The position numbers were made by a program, and so were the translations under genes. This document shows positions 49,779 through 57,928 of a stretch of DNA of 64,000 nt, piece by piece (the first letter of the stretch is position 1; each line of letters starts with the position of its first letter). This stretch comes from Bacteroidia bacterium (GTDB lineage Bacteria > Bacteroidota > Bacteroidia > Flavobacteriales > Flavobacteriaceae): the NCBI GenBank assembly GCA_030430385.1, contig JAUIFO010000003.1, positions 204,564 to 268,563 on the forward strand, in the 5' to 3' direction. The notes beneath the pieces were generated by a model, which searched no databases, was not told where the DNA came from, and saw only the letters and a program-made list of their open reading frames with translations.

Positions 49779-50642
49779 GTGAAATATTCTCGATTAATTG
49801 CAGGTACCATGACTTGGGGAAGTTGGGGAAAGCAATACTCAAAACAAAACATGATAAACCTGATGCAGCATTGCATCGACACTAACATTACAACCTTTGA
49901 TCATGCTGATATTTATGGTGCTTACACCACAGAAGCAGATTTTGGTCAAGCCTTCAAAGAAAGTGGTATTCAGCGTGACACTATTCAATTGATCACAAAA
50001 TGTGGCATTCAATATTTAAGTGATAACAGGCCAAACACTGTAAAGCATTATGATTACAGCAAAGACTATATTATTTGGTCTGCTGAAACTTCTTTACAAC
50101 ATCTGAAAACCGATTATTTAGATCTGTTCCTTCTGCATCGTCCTAGTCCGTTAATGCATCCAGATGACATTGCAGAAGCCATTTCAAAATTGAAACAAGA
50201 TGGAAAAATTAAAGATTTTGGAGTGTCTAATTTCACACCATCTCAAGTTGAATTAGTTACAAATCGCATACCTATAGCTGTAAATCAGATTGAATTTTCT
50301 TTAACACAACACACTGCTATGCACAATGGAAGTTTAGACCAAATGTTATCGAAAAACATAACACCCATGGCGTGGTCGCCTCTGGGTTCTGTGTTTAGAG
50401 AAGATACCGAACAGACGCGACGTATTCATAAACAACTCGGTCTGTTAATGGAAAAATATTCAGCATCAGAAGATCAATTATTACTAGCTTGGATCTTAAA
50501 ACATCCTGCTCAAATTCATCCTGTTATTGGCACAACGAACCTTAAACGTATCACTGACGCCAATCGTGCAAAAGAGATTGAACTTGAGCTGGAAGATTGG
50601 TTTAAAATTTTAGTGGCAGCGCAAGGCCATAAAGTACCGTAA
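49779..50642 (+). CDS. Aldo/keto reductase
   Basis: A 287-residue NADPH-dependent TIM-barrel reductase (YdhF-like subgroup). Start is GTG ('MKYSRLIAGTMTWGSWG'). The catalytic Tyr is in 'FDHADIYGAY' (~46-52), Lys in 'IQLITKCGIQ', His in 'LDLFLLHRPSPLMHPDD' (~107-123), and the cofactor segment is 'GVSNFTPSQVE' and 'VIGTTNLKRI'. Substrate not known. It heads a run of plus-strand genes but lies 60 bases before the SDR gene. Confidence 0.92.
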   Translation: MKYSRLIAGTMTWGSWGKQYSKQNMINLMQHCIDTNITTFDHADIYGAYTTEADFGQAFKESGIQRDTIQLITKCGIQYLSDNRPNTVKHYDYSKDYIIWSAETSLQHLKTDYLDLFLLHRPSPLMHPDDIAEAISKLKQDGKIKDFGVSNFTPSQVELVTNRIPIAVNQIEFSLTQHTAMHNGSLDQMLSKNITPMAWSPLGSVFREDTEQTRRIHKQLGLLMEKYSASEDQLLLAWILKHPAQIHPVIGTTNLKRITDANRAKEIELELEDWFKILVAAQGHKVP

Positions 50643-50671
50643 ATAAATTGATAGTTTAACACAACCCATAT

Positions 50672-50696
50672 GATTCCTGCCTAAGTAGAAATAACA
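50672..50696 (+). repeat. Degenerate REP half just before the SDR start
   Basis: GATTCCTGCCTAAGTAGAAATAACA matches the right REP unit at 47921-47945 at many positions but its hairpin is decayed. It lies 5 bases before the ATG at 50702. Confidence 0.35.
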
Positions 50697-50701
50697 CAAA
50701 T

Positions 50702-51454
50702 ATGAACAAAACCGCATTAATTACAGGAGCTACGAGTGGCATAGGCAAAGCTACAGCTCATGAATTTGCAAAGTATGGTATTAAACTCATTCTTTGCGGA
50801 CGACGACAAGAACGTTTAGATACGATTCAAAAAGCATTGAGCAAACAAACAGATGTGCATACCTTAAATTTTGATGTTAGAGATAAGAAGTCAACTATTG
50901 ACGCTATTTCGTCGTTACCTAAAGATTTCAAAACCATTGACATTTTAATTAATAATGCTGGTAACGCACATGGCTTAGATCCTATACAAACTGGAGATTT
51001 AGACGATTGGGATGCGATGATGGACATTAATGTGAAGGGCTTGCTTTATGTAAGTAAGGCTGTGATTCCGCAGATGACCGAACGACAATCAGGTCATATT
51101 ATAAATATTGGATCTTCAGCTGGAAAAGAAGTGTATCCTAAAGGCAATGTGTATTGTGGTAGTAAGCATGCTGTTTTGGCTATCACTGAAGGCATGCGTA
51201 TTGACTTGAATCCCTTCGGAATAAAAGTTTCTGCCGTTAACCCTGGCTTAGTTGAGACCGAGTTTTCTCAAGTGCGATTTAAAGGTGATGCTATTGCTGA
51301 TTCCGTTTATAAAGGTTATAAAGCACTCCAAGCTGAAGACGTTGCGGAAGTCATTTACTTTGCAATTTCAAGACCAGCTCATGTAAATATTGCAGACGTA
51401 TTGATGTTTTGTACAGCGCAAGCGAGTTCTACTATTGTGAATAAAGATCTATGA
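50702..51454 (+). CDS. Short-chain dehydrogenase/reductase (YdfG-like)
   Basis: 250 residues, classical SDR: 'ALITGATSGIGKATAHEFAKYG' (T-G-x3-G-x-G), 'DILINNAGNAHG' (N-N-A-G), Ser in 'INIGSSAGKEVYP', and Y-x3-K in 'VYCGSKHAVLA'. 'VNPGLVETEFS' closes the cofactor pocket. This closely resembles serine 3-dehydrogenase/YdfG enzymes. Overlaps the next gene by four bases (ATGA). Confidence 0.93.
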   Translation: MNKTALITGATSGIGKATAHEFAKYGIKLILCGRRQERLDTIQKALSKQTDVHTLNFDVRDKKSTIDAISSLPKDFKTIDILINNAGNAHGLDPIQTGDLDDWDAMMDINVKGLLYVSKAVIPQMTERQSGHIINIGSSAGKEVYPKGNVYCGSKHAVLAITEGMRIDLNPFGIKVSAVNPGLVETEFSQVRFKGDAIADSVYKGYKALQAEDVAEVIYFAISRPAHVNIADVLMFCTAQASSTIVNKDL

Positions 51455-52080
51455 TCAATTGGCTAAAATCTGAATGGGTCGCATTAGCTTCTAATTATTC
51501 TGAAGACCATATCCTTATTCAGAAATTATGGGAAACTATTGAAAAACATTACAGTCATAAGTCAAGACATTATCATAATCTGAACCATATTTACAACATG
51601 CTAATTCAAGCTGAAGATCTTAAAGCAAAGATTGTCGATTATGATGCGTTTAGATTTAGCATTTGGTATCACGATATCATCTATAAATCCACCAAAAAAA
51701 ACAATGAAATCAAAAGTGCAGATTTTTCCAAAAAAGAGCTAAAATCACTTAATTTTGATGAAAATCGTATAAAAATTGTTGAAAAACTCATAAAATCCAC
51801 TCAAAAGCACGATATTTTACTTTTTGCAAACAGTGACAATGCTTATCTGCTTGATATTGATTTATCAATCTTAGGAACAGATTGGAATATCTATGAAAAT
51901 TATATCAATAATATCAGAAAAGAATACGTTATCTATCCAGATTTCATGTATAAGAAGGGTCGCAAAAAAGCCATGATGCATTTTTTAGAACGTGAGCAAA
52001 TTTATTTCACTTCAGAATTCAAAAAAAGGTTTGAAAATCAAGCTAGAGAAAATATTTCAAAAGAAATTGCTTTGTTATAA
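51451..52080 (+). CDS. HD-superfamily metal-dependent phosphohydrolase-like protein
   Basis: 209 residues, all-helical. 'YSHKSRHYHNLNHIYNML' (~36-53) and 'SIWYHDIIYKSTKKNNEIKSADF' (~70-92; H-D core) fit the predicted HD-fold hydrolases of the COG4339 type. 'LLDIDLSILGTDWNIYENY' supplies a further Asp. Substrate unknown. Start overlaps the SDR stop and the last base overlaps the next start, so the three genes are translationally coupled. Confidence 0.82.
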   Translation: MINWLKSEWVALASNYSEDHILIQKLWETIEKHYSHKSRHYHNLNHIYNMLIQAEDLKAKIVDYDAFRFSIWYHDIIYKSTKKNNEIKSADFSKKELKSLNFDENRIKIVEKLIKSTQKHDILLFANSDNAYLLDIDLSILGTDWNIYENYINNIRKEYVIYPDFMYKKGRKKAMMHFLEREQIYFTSEFKKRFENQARENISKEIALL

Positions 52081-53210
52081 TGATCAATAAACGTCTTCTT
52101 ATTAAAAACCTATTAGCTCACAATGATGAGAATAGTTTTTATGATAAAAAGCGAAAGGTAGATATTAGTCACAAAGAAGGAAAGGCTAAGTTTTTAAAAC
52201 ACATTTGTGCGCTTTCCAACAGTAATCCTAAAAACAACTCCTATATTGTTATTGGTGTAGAAGACGAAGACAATACCATTATTGGTGTTAACTTTTTTGA
52301 CGATAGTAAAATTCAAAACCTCATCAATGCCTATTTAACACATCCTCCAATTGTGCAGTATGAGAATATTCCCTTTCCACATTTACCAGACAATAAAGTT
52401 GTGGGATTGGTTACTATTAGACCTAATAATAAGATTACTTCGCTTCGGAAAAACATCTGGAAATACTATGGAGGTTCAGTATTCTTTAGAGAAGGCAGTA
52501 ACAGTATGCCTAAAGTTTTTGATATTGAGATTAAAGATGTTAATTCTAAGATCGTAGCGCAAATTGAATCTCATGCGCAAAATAATATTGAATATACGCT
52601 AGATGGTGTGTTTGATTTTATGAAGAAACGTCAAGATTTTAATCCGCAATACAAAGTCTTTAAAGAATATTTTGTGCTGTGTTGGTCTGGACAAAAAAAG
52701 ACTGTTAAAGACAATACGTATTATTCAAGAGTAGATATAGAATTGATCAACGAACGTGTACGTTTGTTCTTTTCAACACTTGATGAAGTTGCTATTAGTT
52801 ATGATGATAATTCCTTCAGAATTTTGGAATATGTAAGTCTCGGACTTCACAACGCGTTTAAATATTATGAGCTTGAAGAGACTATAATTCATTTTGAAGA
52901 CAATGCCCATTATAATATTGAAACCAAACTTTTATTTGAACCTCCTCAATTTGACAAAAAAGTCTTGCATCATATTTACAACGCGAACAATGCACTTATT
53001 GAAAAACTGAAACGAGGTGCAGCTCTATCAAAACATGACCTCTTCGATTTAAAGAACCTACCAGCCACCTATCTTCTTTGCTATCTCAACGCTTTTGATG
53101 AAGCCATAGATAAATTACAAGATGCAAAACCTTATCTTAAAAAACACCCAAATGTGTATCCATCTTATCAGGAAGTAATTCGCATTTTAAGGAAAGTGAA
53201 ATACAGTTAA
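52080..53210 (+). CDS. AlbA_2 (Schlafen-type) putative DNA-binding protein
   Basis: 376 residues. N-terminal ~20-150 is an AlbA_2 domain: 'KVDISHKEGKAKFLKHICALSNSNPKNNSYIVIGVEDEDNTIIGVN' (by range 25-70) and 'PDNKVVGLVTIRPNN...YYGGSVFFREGSNS'. The C-terminal half is helical and conserved only within Bacteroidota. AlbA_2 proteins may bind nucleic acids; some act in transcription control or phage defence, but no defence neighbour is seen. Coupled to the HD gene. Confidence 0.75.
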   Translation: MINKRLLIKNLLAHNDENSFYDKKRKVDISHKEGKAKFLKHICALSNSNPKNNSYIVIGVEDEDNTIIGVNFFDDSKIQNLINAYLTHPPIVQYENIPFPHLPDNKVVGLVTIRPNNKITSLRKNIWKYYGGSVFFREGSNSMPKVFDIEIKDVNSKIVAQIESHAQNNIEYTLDGVFDFMKKRQDFNPQYKVFKEYFVLCWSGQKKTVKDNTYYSRVDIELINERVRLFFSTLDEVAISYDDNSFRILEYVSLGLHNAFKYYELEETIIHFEDNAHYNIETKLLFEPPQFDKKVLHHIYNANNALIEKLKRGAALSKHDLFDLKNLPATYLLCYLNAFDEAIDKLQDAKPYLKKHPNVYPSYQEVIRILRKVKYS

Positions 53211-53326
53211 TCTATGAAATTTTCAAAAAAATACCATTCATACAGTTTTTTTTACCACTCATAGTATTTTTTGAATAGCAAGCTCATTTTTTCCGATTTT
53301 TGAAGTGCTATTAATCAATTACAAAC

Positions 53327-53377
53327 AACCTTGTTTCTGTTGGAATGCCAACAAGTTGAAACGAGGTTTTTGTTTTT
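53327..53377 (+). terminator. Forked terminator after the AlbA_2 gene
   Basis: Outer arms AACCTTGTTTC (53327-53337) and GAAACGAGGTT (53358-53368) enclose an inner hairpin TGTTGG/CCAACA with loop AATG plus an unpaired AGTT; a T-rich tail follows. It is more elaborate than usual terminators. Confidence 0.7.
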
Positions 53378-53384
53378 TATAGAC

Positions 53385-54575
53385 TTAAATAAAGTCTAAC
53401 TTCGGAAAATTTGAATTCAAGATCTTATCGTCTTCAACAAGCAGCCATCGCTCTAAAACTGTGGCATATACCGATCTAAAGTCAATACTATATTTCAAAT
53501 CGCCATTATCATCTAGCTGACTCAAACTTGCTAAGTCATTATAAAATCCAGGTGTCTTTAATTGGCTTCCTATGATGAACAAATTACTTGCTGCACCATG
53601 ATCTGTTCCGTTAGCTGCATTTTGTTTTACACGTCTACCAAATTCAGAGAACGTTAAAATTAAAGTGTCATCAAAAGTGCCTTGTTGTTTTAAGTCATGA
53701 ACAAAAGCCTCTATGCTTTCAGCATAAATTTCTAATAACCTAGATTGCGTTCCAAGTTGTCTGGCATGTGTATCAAAGCCTCCTAAAGATGCATAAAACA
53801 CTTTTGTTTCAATACCAGAATTGATAAGCTTTGACATTGTTTTTAGCTGATTCCCAAATTCATTATTGGGATAGTCTTTAGATACTTTTCCTGCTTTATG
53901 TTTTTCAAAAATATATTTAGCTGATGACTTTGCAGAAATCATAGTTTGATACAAATACCCTAAATTATGCTCGCTTAAATGATCGTCTTGATAATGCTCC
54001 AATACATTCTTAAAATAAGGGTCTTGAGACGTTCTAAAAAGTACATTTGGGTTTTTAGCTGCAATCCCATTAAAGGATTCGCCTTTTAATGCTAATGATA
54101 AACTGTCGTCAATTTCAATAGCATTGTATGGGTTTTTGCCATAGTGATCTAGGTAGCGACCAATCCATCCAGAAGACAAGTATTGATTAGAATTACTAGC
54201 CGTTTGCCAAATATCTGTAGATCTAAAATGTGAGCGATTAGGATTTGGATAACCAACATTATTTATAATGGTAAGATTCCCGTTGTCGTACAAGTTTTTT
54301 AGAGGTGCTAAGCTAGAGTGAAAGCCTAAATCGTCTGTGGCTTTTAAAACGTTTTGTTTTTGAATTGCTATGGAAGGTCTATTGCGATAGTAATCGTCAT
54401 TGTTATAAGGAATAATTGTATTTAACCCATCATTTCCTCCAGTCAGCTGAATGATCACTAAACGTTTATAACCTAATTGACTTGTGGCAACCTGCTCAAA
54501 TGCTTTAACGAAACTTGGTACGAAAAACAGACTACTTGCTAATGTTGATTGTTTTAAAAATGCTCTTCTGTCCAT
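53385..54575 (-). CDS. DUF1501 family secreted protein
   Basis: About 396 residues from the ATG 54575, chosen because it begins a Tat-type signal ('MDRRAFLKQSTLASSLFFVPSFVKA') and lies 2 bases after the stop of the upstream gene; the longer frame would overlap that gene. The mature part is a DUF1501 (sulfatase/phosphatase-like) fold: 'LVIIQLTGGNDGLNTIIPYNNDDYY', 'FGRRVKQNAANGTDHGAASNLFIIG'. Always paired with DUF1800; function unknown, possibly an outer-surface hydrolase. Confidence 0.9.
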   Translation of the reverse strand: MDRRAFLKQSTLASSLFFVPSFVKAFEQVATSQLGYKRLVIIQLTGGNDGLNTIIPYNNDDYYRNRPSIAIQKQNVLKATDDLGFHSSLAPLKNLYDNGNLTIINNVGYPNPNRSHFRSTDIWQTASNSNQYLSSGWIGRYLDHYGKNPYNAIEIDDSLSLALKGESFNGIAAKNPNVLFRTSQDPYFKNVLEHYQDDHLSEHNLGYLYQTMISAKSSAKYIFEKHKAGKVSKDYPNNEFGNQLKTMSKLINSGIETKVFYASLGGFDTHARQLGTQSRLLEIYAESIEAFVHDLKQQGTFDDTLILTFSEFGRRVKQNAANGTDHGAASNLFIIGSQLKTPGFYNDLASLSQLDDNGDLKYSIDFRSVYATVLERWLLVEDDKILNSNFPKLDFI

Positions 54576-54577
54576 AA

Positions 54578-55951
54578 CTAACACATTTGATATTCTGGTA
54601 ATGACATTAACTGTACACAAAAGTTTCGTTTTGAGTGCTGACTTAATGTTTTTAAATAGGTTTGCGTGCCTTTGCTTATTTCTGAAAGAATTAAATGATT
54701 TTTAATGTCTTCAAAAGATGCATTCTGAAATTGCTCTTCAAAGCTTTTCCAGTTTACTGAAACATTTACAAGTCTATTCCTCTTAGGCTTCCTATTGTAC
54801 ATTTTAAAAGCATCTTCAAACTCTCCTTTTTCCTTTACTGAAATTTCAGCATTAGCCAACAAAACTGATGGTGTCTTCAATCGTAACATTAATGAGTTGC
54901 TATCAATCCAATTTTTTCCACCTTTCCAACCTGCAACATTTGGTGGATTTAGTAACACCTGACCCAATAACTTTTGAATTTTTAAAACATCTTTATTACT
55001 GTGAAAGTTTACAGGAACCGTTCTACATAAGCCAACCATAAAATCTATAGGCGATTTTATTTTAGACCCAATATGCTTCTTATCGTAAAACCAATCTGCC
55101 ATAAACAGATAATGCATTAGGTTTTCGATATTGTAATCTTTGTAAAACACAGAAGCTAATTCTTCAACTCTATCTTGATCTACACTATCATTTACAAAGT
55201 ATTTGTAAATTTTTTTACATACAAAACGAGCGCATTGCTTTTGTTCTAAAATGATATCGATGATATCATCACCATCATAACGTCCTCTATGGCCAAAAAA
55301 ACTTTTGAAACTGTAGTCGTGATTAAACTTTCTTAAGATAAACGTTCCTTGAAAATTATGGTTGTATCCTGTAAAAGCCTTGGCACTTTCTTTAATATCA
55401 TCTTCAGAATAATTGCCTTCACCTAGGGTAAACAACTCCATAAGTTCTCTGGCAAAATTTTCATTAGGCTTTTGTTTTCTATTTTGTTTATTGTTCAGAT
55501 ACTTGAGCATTGCCGCTTCCTTAGAAATGACCTTAATGAAATCTCCAAAATCACCTAAAGCGTGCGTTCGTAATACATTGTTATACTGCTGAACATGAAA
55601 TATATTAGTGTCGCGACACACAAAATGATTCGCCCAAAACAATGTCATTCGTTCCCTTAATAGGGCTTTTGAAGTAATCATTCTATCAAACCAAAGCAGA
55701 TTAAAATCTTTAAGTTTTTCTCGGCTATCTTTAATGAATTCTCCACGCTTAGCTTTATTTTTTACAATCATCGCAGGTGTATAATGCTCCAAGTCAGCCA
55801 AGTTTAGAGTTAACGCATCAATATTAGACGCTTCTTGAAAAAGTGAATCGACAATGAATCGTCTACTTTTTCCAGATAAAGCCTGAAGTGTCTTTGCTGT
55901 TATTCCAAAACCAGCTCTCCAATATAAATGCTGAATCTCTTTCGTGTTCAT
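54578..55951 (-). CDS. DUF1800 family protein
   Basis: 457 residues, helical. Conserved 'HLYWRAGFGITAKTLQAL' at the start, 'LLRERMTLFWANHFVCRD', 'ENFARELMELFTLGEGNYSEDDIKESAKAFTGY' (cited by ends), 'FFGHRGRYDGDDIIDIILEQ' and 'LLNPPNVAGWKGGKNWIDSN' are all signatures of DUF1800. No signal peptide is evident here. Reading order DUF1800 then DUF1501, in one operon, is the usual arrangement. Confidence 0.92.
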   Translation of the reverse strand: MNTKEIQHLYWRAGFGITAKTLQALSGKSRRFIVDSLFQEASNIDALTLNLADLEHYTPAMIVKNKAKRGEFIKDSREKLKDFNLLWFDRMITSKALLRERMTLFWANHFVCRDTNIFHVQQYNNVLRTHALGDFGDFIKVISKEAAMLKYLNNKQNRKQKPNENFARELMELFTLGEGNYSEDDIKESAKAFTGYNHNFQGTFILRKFNHDYSFKSFFGHRGRYDGDDIIDIILEQKQCARFVCKKIYKYFVNDSVDQDRVEELASVFYKDYNIENLMHYLFMADWFYDKKHIGSKIKSPIDFMVGLCRTVPVNFHSNKDVLKIQKLLGQVLLNPPNVAGWKGGKNWIDSNSLMLRLKTPSVLLANAEISVKEKGEFEDAFKMYNRKPKRNRLVNVSVNWKSFEEQFQNASFEDIKNHLILSEISKGTQTYLKTLSQHSKRNFCVQLMSLPEYQMC

Positions 55952-56030
55952 ATACTGTTGTTAGACTAAGAAAACTTATTGAAGTTTAATATGTACCATT
56001 CAAAAATGATTCCAAAAAACCCGTAAAACA

Positions 56031-56062
56031 AAAAACCGTTTCAAAATTGAAACGGTTTTTTT
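56031..56062 (-). terminator. Terminator of the aldehyde dehydrogenase gene
   Basis: AAAAACCGTTTCAA (56031-56044) and TTGAAACGGTTTTT (56047-56060) around AA: 14 perfect base pairs, with T-runs on both strands. Confidence 0.85.
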
Positions 56063-56087
56063 AATACAATTATTTGAAAACAGATGT

Positions 56088-57641
56088 CTACAGATCAAAT
56101 TTAATCCCTTGTGCTAAAGGTAAATCTGTTGTGTAATTTATTGTATTGGTCTGACGTCTCATATAGATCTTCCAAGCATCAGAGCCAGACTCACGTCCAC
56201 CTCCTGTTTCTTTTTCACCACCAAAAGCACCACCAATTTCAGCACCAGAAGTTCCTATGTTCACATTTGCAATTCCACAATCAGAACCAGCATGCGATAA
56301 GAAACGTTCTGCTTCACGTAAGTTGTTGGTCATAATTGCAGAAGACAATCCTTGTGCCACGTTATTTTGCATATCGATTGCATTTTCAACATCTCCAGAA
56401 TACTTCAATAAGTATAAAACAGGAGCAAAGGTTTCGTGCTGTACAATTTCAAACGAGTTATCCGCTTCGGCAATTGCAGGTTTTACATAACAACCGCTTT
56501 CATAGCCTTCGCCTTCTAAAATACCACCTTCAACAACAATATTTCCGCCTTCTTTAACAACTCTTTCTAAAGCTTGTTGATACATTTTTACAGCATCTGT
56601 GTCAATAAGTGGTCCTACGTGATTGTTTTCATCTAAAGGATTCCCAATTCGCAATTGTTTATAAGCATCAACCACAGCAGTTTTAACTTTGTCGTAAATA
56701 CTTTCATGAATAATTAAACGACGTGTTGAAGTACAACGTTGACCACAAGTTCCAACAGCACCAAATACAGCGCCAATAACAGTCATTTTTACATCAGCAT
56801 CAGGTGTCACAATAATAGCATTATTACCACCTAATTCTAATAAGGATTTTCCTAATCTACCAGCAACTTCTTGAGCTACTATTTTTCCCATTCTTGTAGA
56901 ACCCGTTGCAGATACCAAAGGCACTCGCTTATCTTTGGTCATGTATTCTCCAACGCGATAATCACCATTAATCAAGCAAGAAATGCCTTCAGGTAAATTA
57001 TTTTCAGCAAATACTTCAGCAGCAATATTCTGACAAGCCACACCACAAACTGGTGCTTTTTCAGAAGGCTTCCAAATACACACATCACCACAAATCCAAG
57101 CCAAAGCAGTATTCCAAGACCACACTGCTACAGGAAAGTTAAACGCAGAGATAATTCCAACAACACCTAAAGGATGGTATTGTTCGTACATTCTGTGTCC
57201 AGGACGTTCAGAATGCATAGTTAAACCATGAAGCTGACGTGATAAACCAACTGCAAAATCACAGATATCAATCATTTCTTGAACTTCACCAAGACCTTCT
57301 TGATAAGATTTTCCCATTTCGTAAGACACCAACTTCCCAAGTGCTTCTTTCTTTTCTCTTAATTTTTCACCAAACTGACGAACAATCTCTCCACGTTGTG
57401 GAGCTGGCATCACACGCCAAGATTTAAAAGCAGAAGTCGCTGCGTTCATTGCTTTTTCATAATCCTCTTTTGTTGAAGATTTTACCTTAGCAATTAATTG
57501 TCCGTCTACAGGAGAATACGATTCAATGAGTGTTCCATTTGAAAAATTATTTGAACCCGTAGATGTTCCTTCATTTATGTCTTTAATCCCTAATTCTTGT
57601 AAGGCTTCTTTTATTCCGAAATCGGTAGCAATGGCTTCCAT
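56088..57641 (-). CDS. Aldehyde dehydrogenase, ALDH7/antiquitin-like
   Basis: 517 residues. 'LLELGGNNAIIV' has the catalytic Glu, 'GTCGQRCTSTRRLIIH' the nucleophile Cys (in Q-R-C-T), and 'SAFNFPVAVWSWNTALA' and 'GSTRMGKIVAQE' the NAD-binding turns. This matches alpha-aminoadipate/piperideine-6-carboxylate dehydrogenase (ALDH7 family), the last step of lysine degradation. No other lysine-degradation gene is nearby, so the pathway assignment is by family only. Confidence 0.9.
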   Translation of the reverse strand: MEAIATDFGIKEALQELGIKDINEGTSTGSNNFSNGTLIESYSPVDGQLIAKVKSSTKEDYEKAMNAATSAFKSWRVMPAPQRGEIVRQFGEKLREKKEALGKLVSYEMGKSYQEGLGEVQEMIDICDFAVGLSRQLHGLTMHSERPGHRMYEQYHPLGVVGIISAFNFPVAVWSWNTALAWICGDVCIWKPSEKAPVCGVACQNIAAEVFAENNLPEGISCLINGDYRVGEYMTKDKRVPLVSATGSTRMGKIVAQEVAGRLGKSLLELGGNNAIIVTPDADVKMTVIGAVFGAVGTCGQRCTSTRRLIIHESIYDKVKTAVVDAYKQLRIGNPLDENNHVGPLIDTDAVKMYQQALERVVKEGGNIVVEGGILEGEGYESGCYVKPAIAEADNSFEIVQHETFAPVLYLLKYSGDVENAIDMQNNVAQGLSSAIMTNNLREAERFLSHAGSDCGIANVNIGTSGAEIGGAFGGEKETGGGRESGSDAWKIYMRRQTNTINYTTDLPLAQGIKFDL

Positions 57642-57707
57642 ATTTAAGTGTTTTTTATTGATTTATAGATTTTGACGCGAAGTTAATAATAAAAACTTAG
57701 TTTTCTC

Positions 57708-57738
57708 TTGATGTCAGCTACTTAAAAATGTAACTTTA
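57708..57738 (+). promoter_or_regulatory. Possible promoter of the alpha-2-macroglobulin gene
   Basis: TTG at 57708-57710 and TAACTTTA (one mismatch to TAnnTTTG) at 57731-57738, spacer 20 bases. It implies a leader of ~180 bases with two hairpins. Confidence 0.4.
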
Positions 57739-57842
57739 AAGCACTTATCAATCTTTTAAAAAAGGTTGTTAAACAATAATCAATACACGAATTCTTTGTA
57801 ATCCCTAACGAATTCTATTTTTAGATTTACGCATAAAAAATC

Positions 57843-57884
57843 TAGTCGTTTAACACGACTAAAACACCTTAATTTTAAGGTGTT
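57843..57884 (+). promoter_or_regulatory. Tandem leader hairpins before the alpha-2-macroglobulin gene
   Basis: TAGTCGT/ACGACTA (57843-57849/57855-57861) around five bases, and AACACCTTAA/TTAAGGTGTT (57863-57872/57875-57884) around two. There is no T-run, and the ATG is 45 bases later. Confidence 0.45.
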
Positions 57885-57928
57885 AGTAACCATTAGAGGT
57901 ACACATTAAATCTCAAAAATTGACCATT

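Noticed and set aside
52080..53210. AlbA_2 gene as part of a defence system with the HD gene
   Set aside because: The two are coupled with an SDR gene and lie in ordinary metabolic surroundings; no nuclease, toxin or sensor partner is present.
56111..56557. Three frames antisense to the aldehyde dehydrogenase gene
   Set aside because: Antisense to a full ALDH7 gene with the catalytic Cys and Glu; the proposed proteins are rich in His/Gln/Ser with no pattern.
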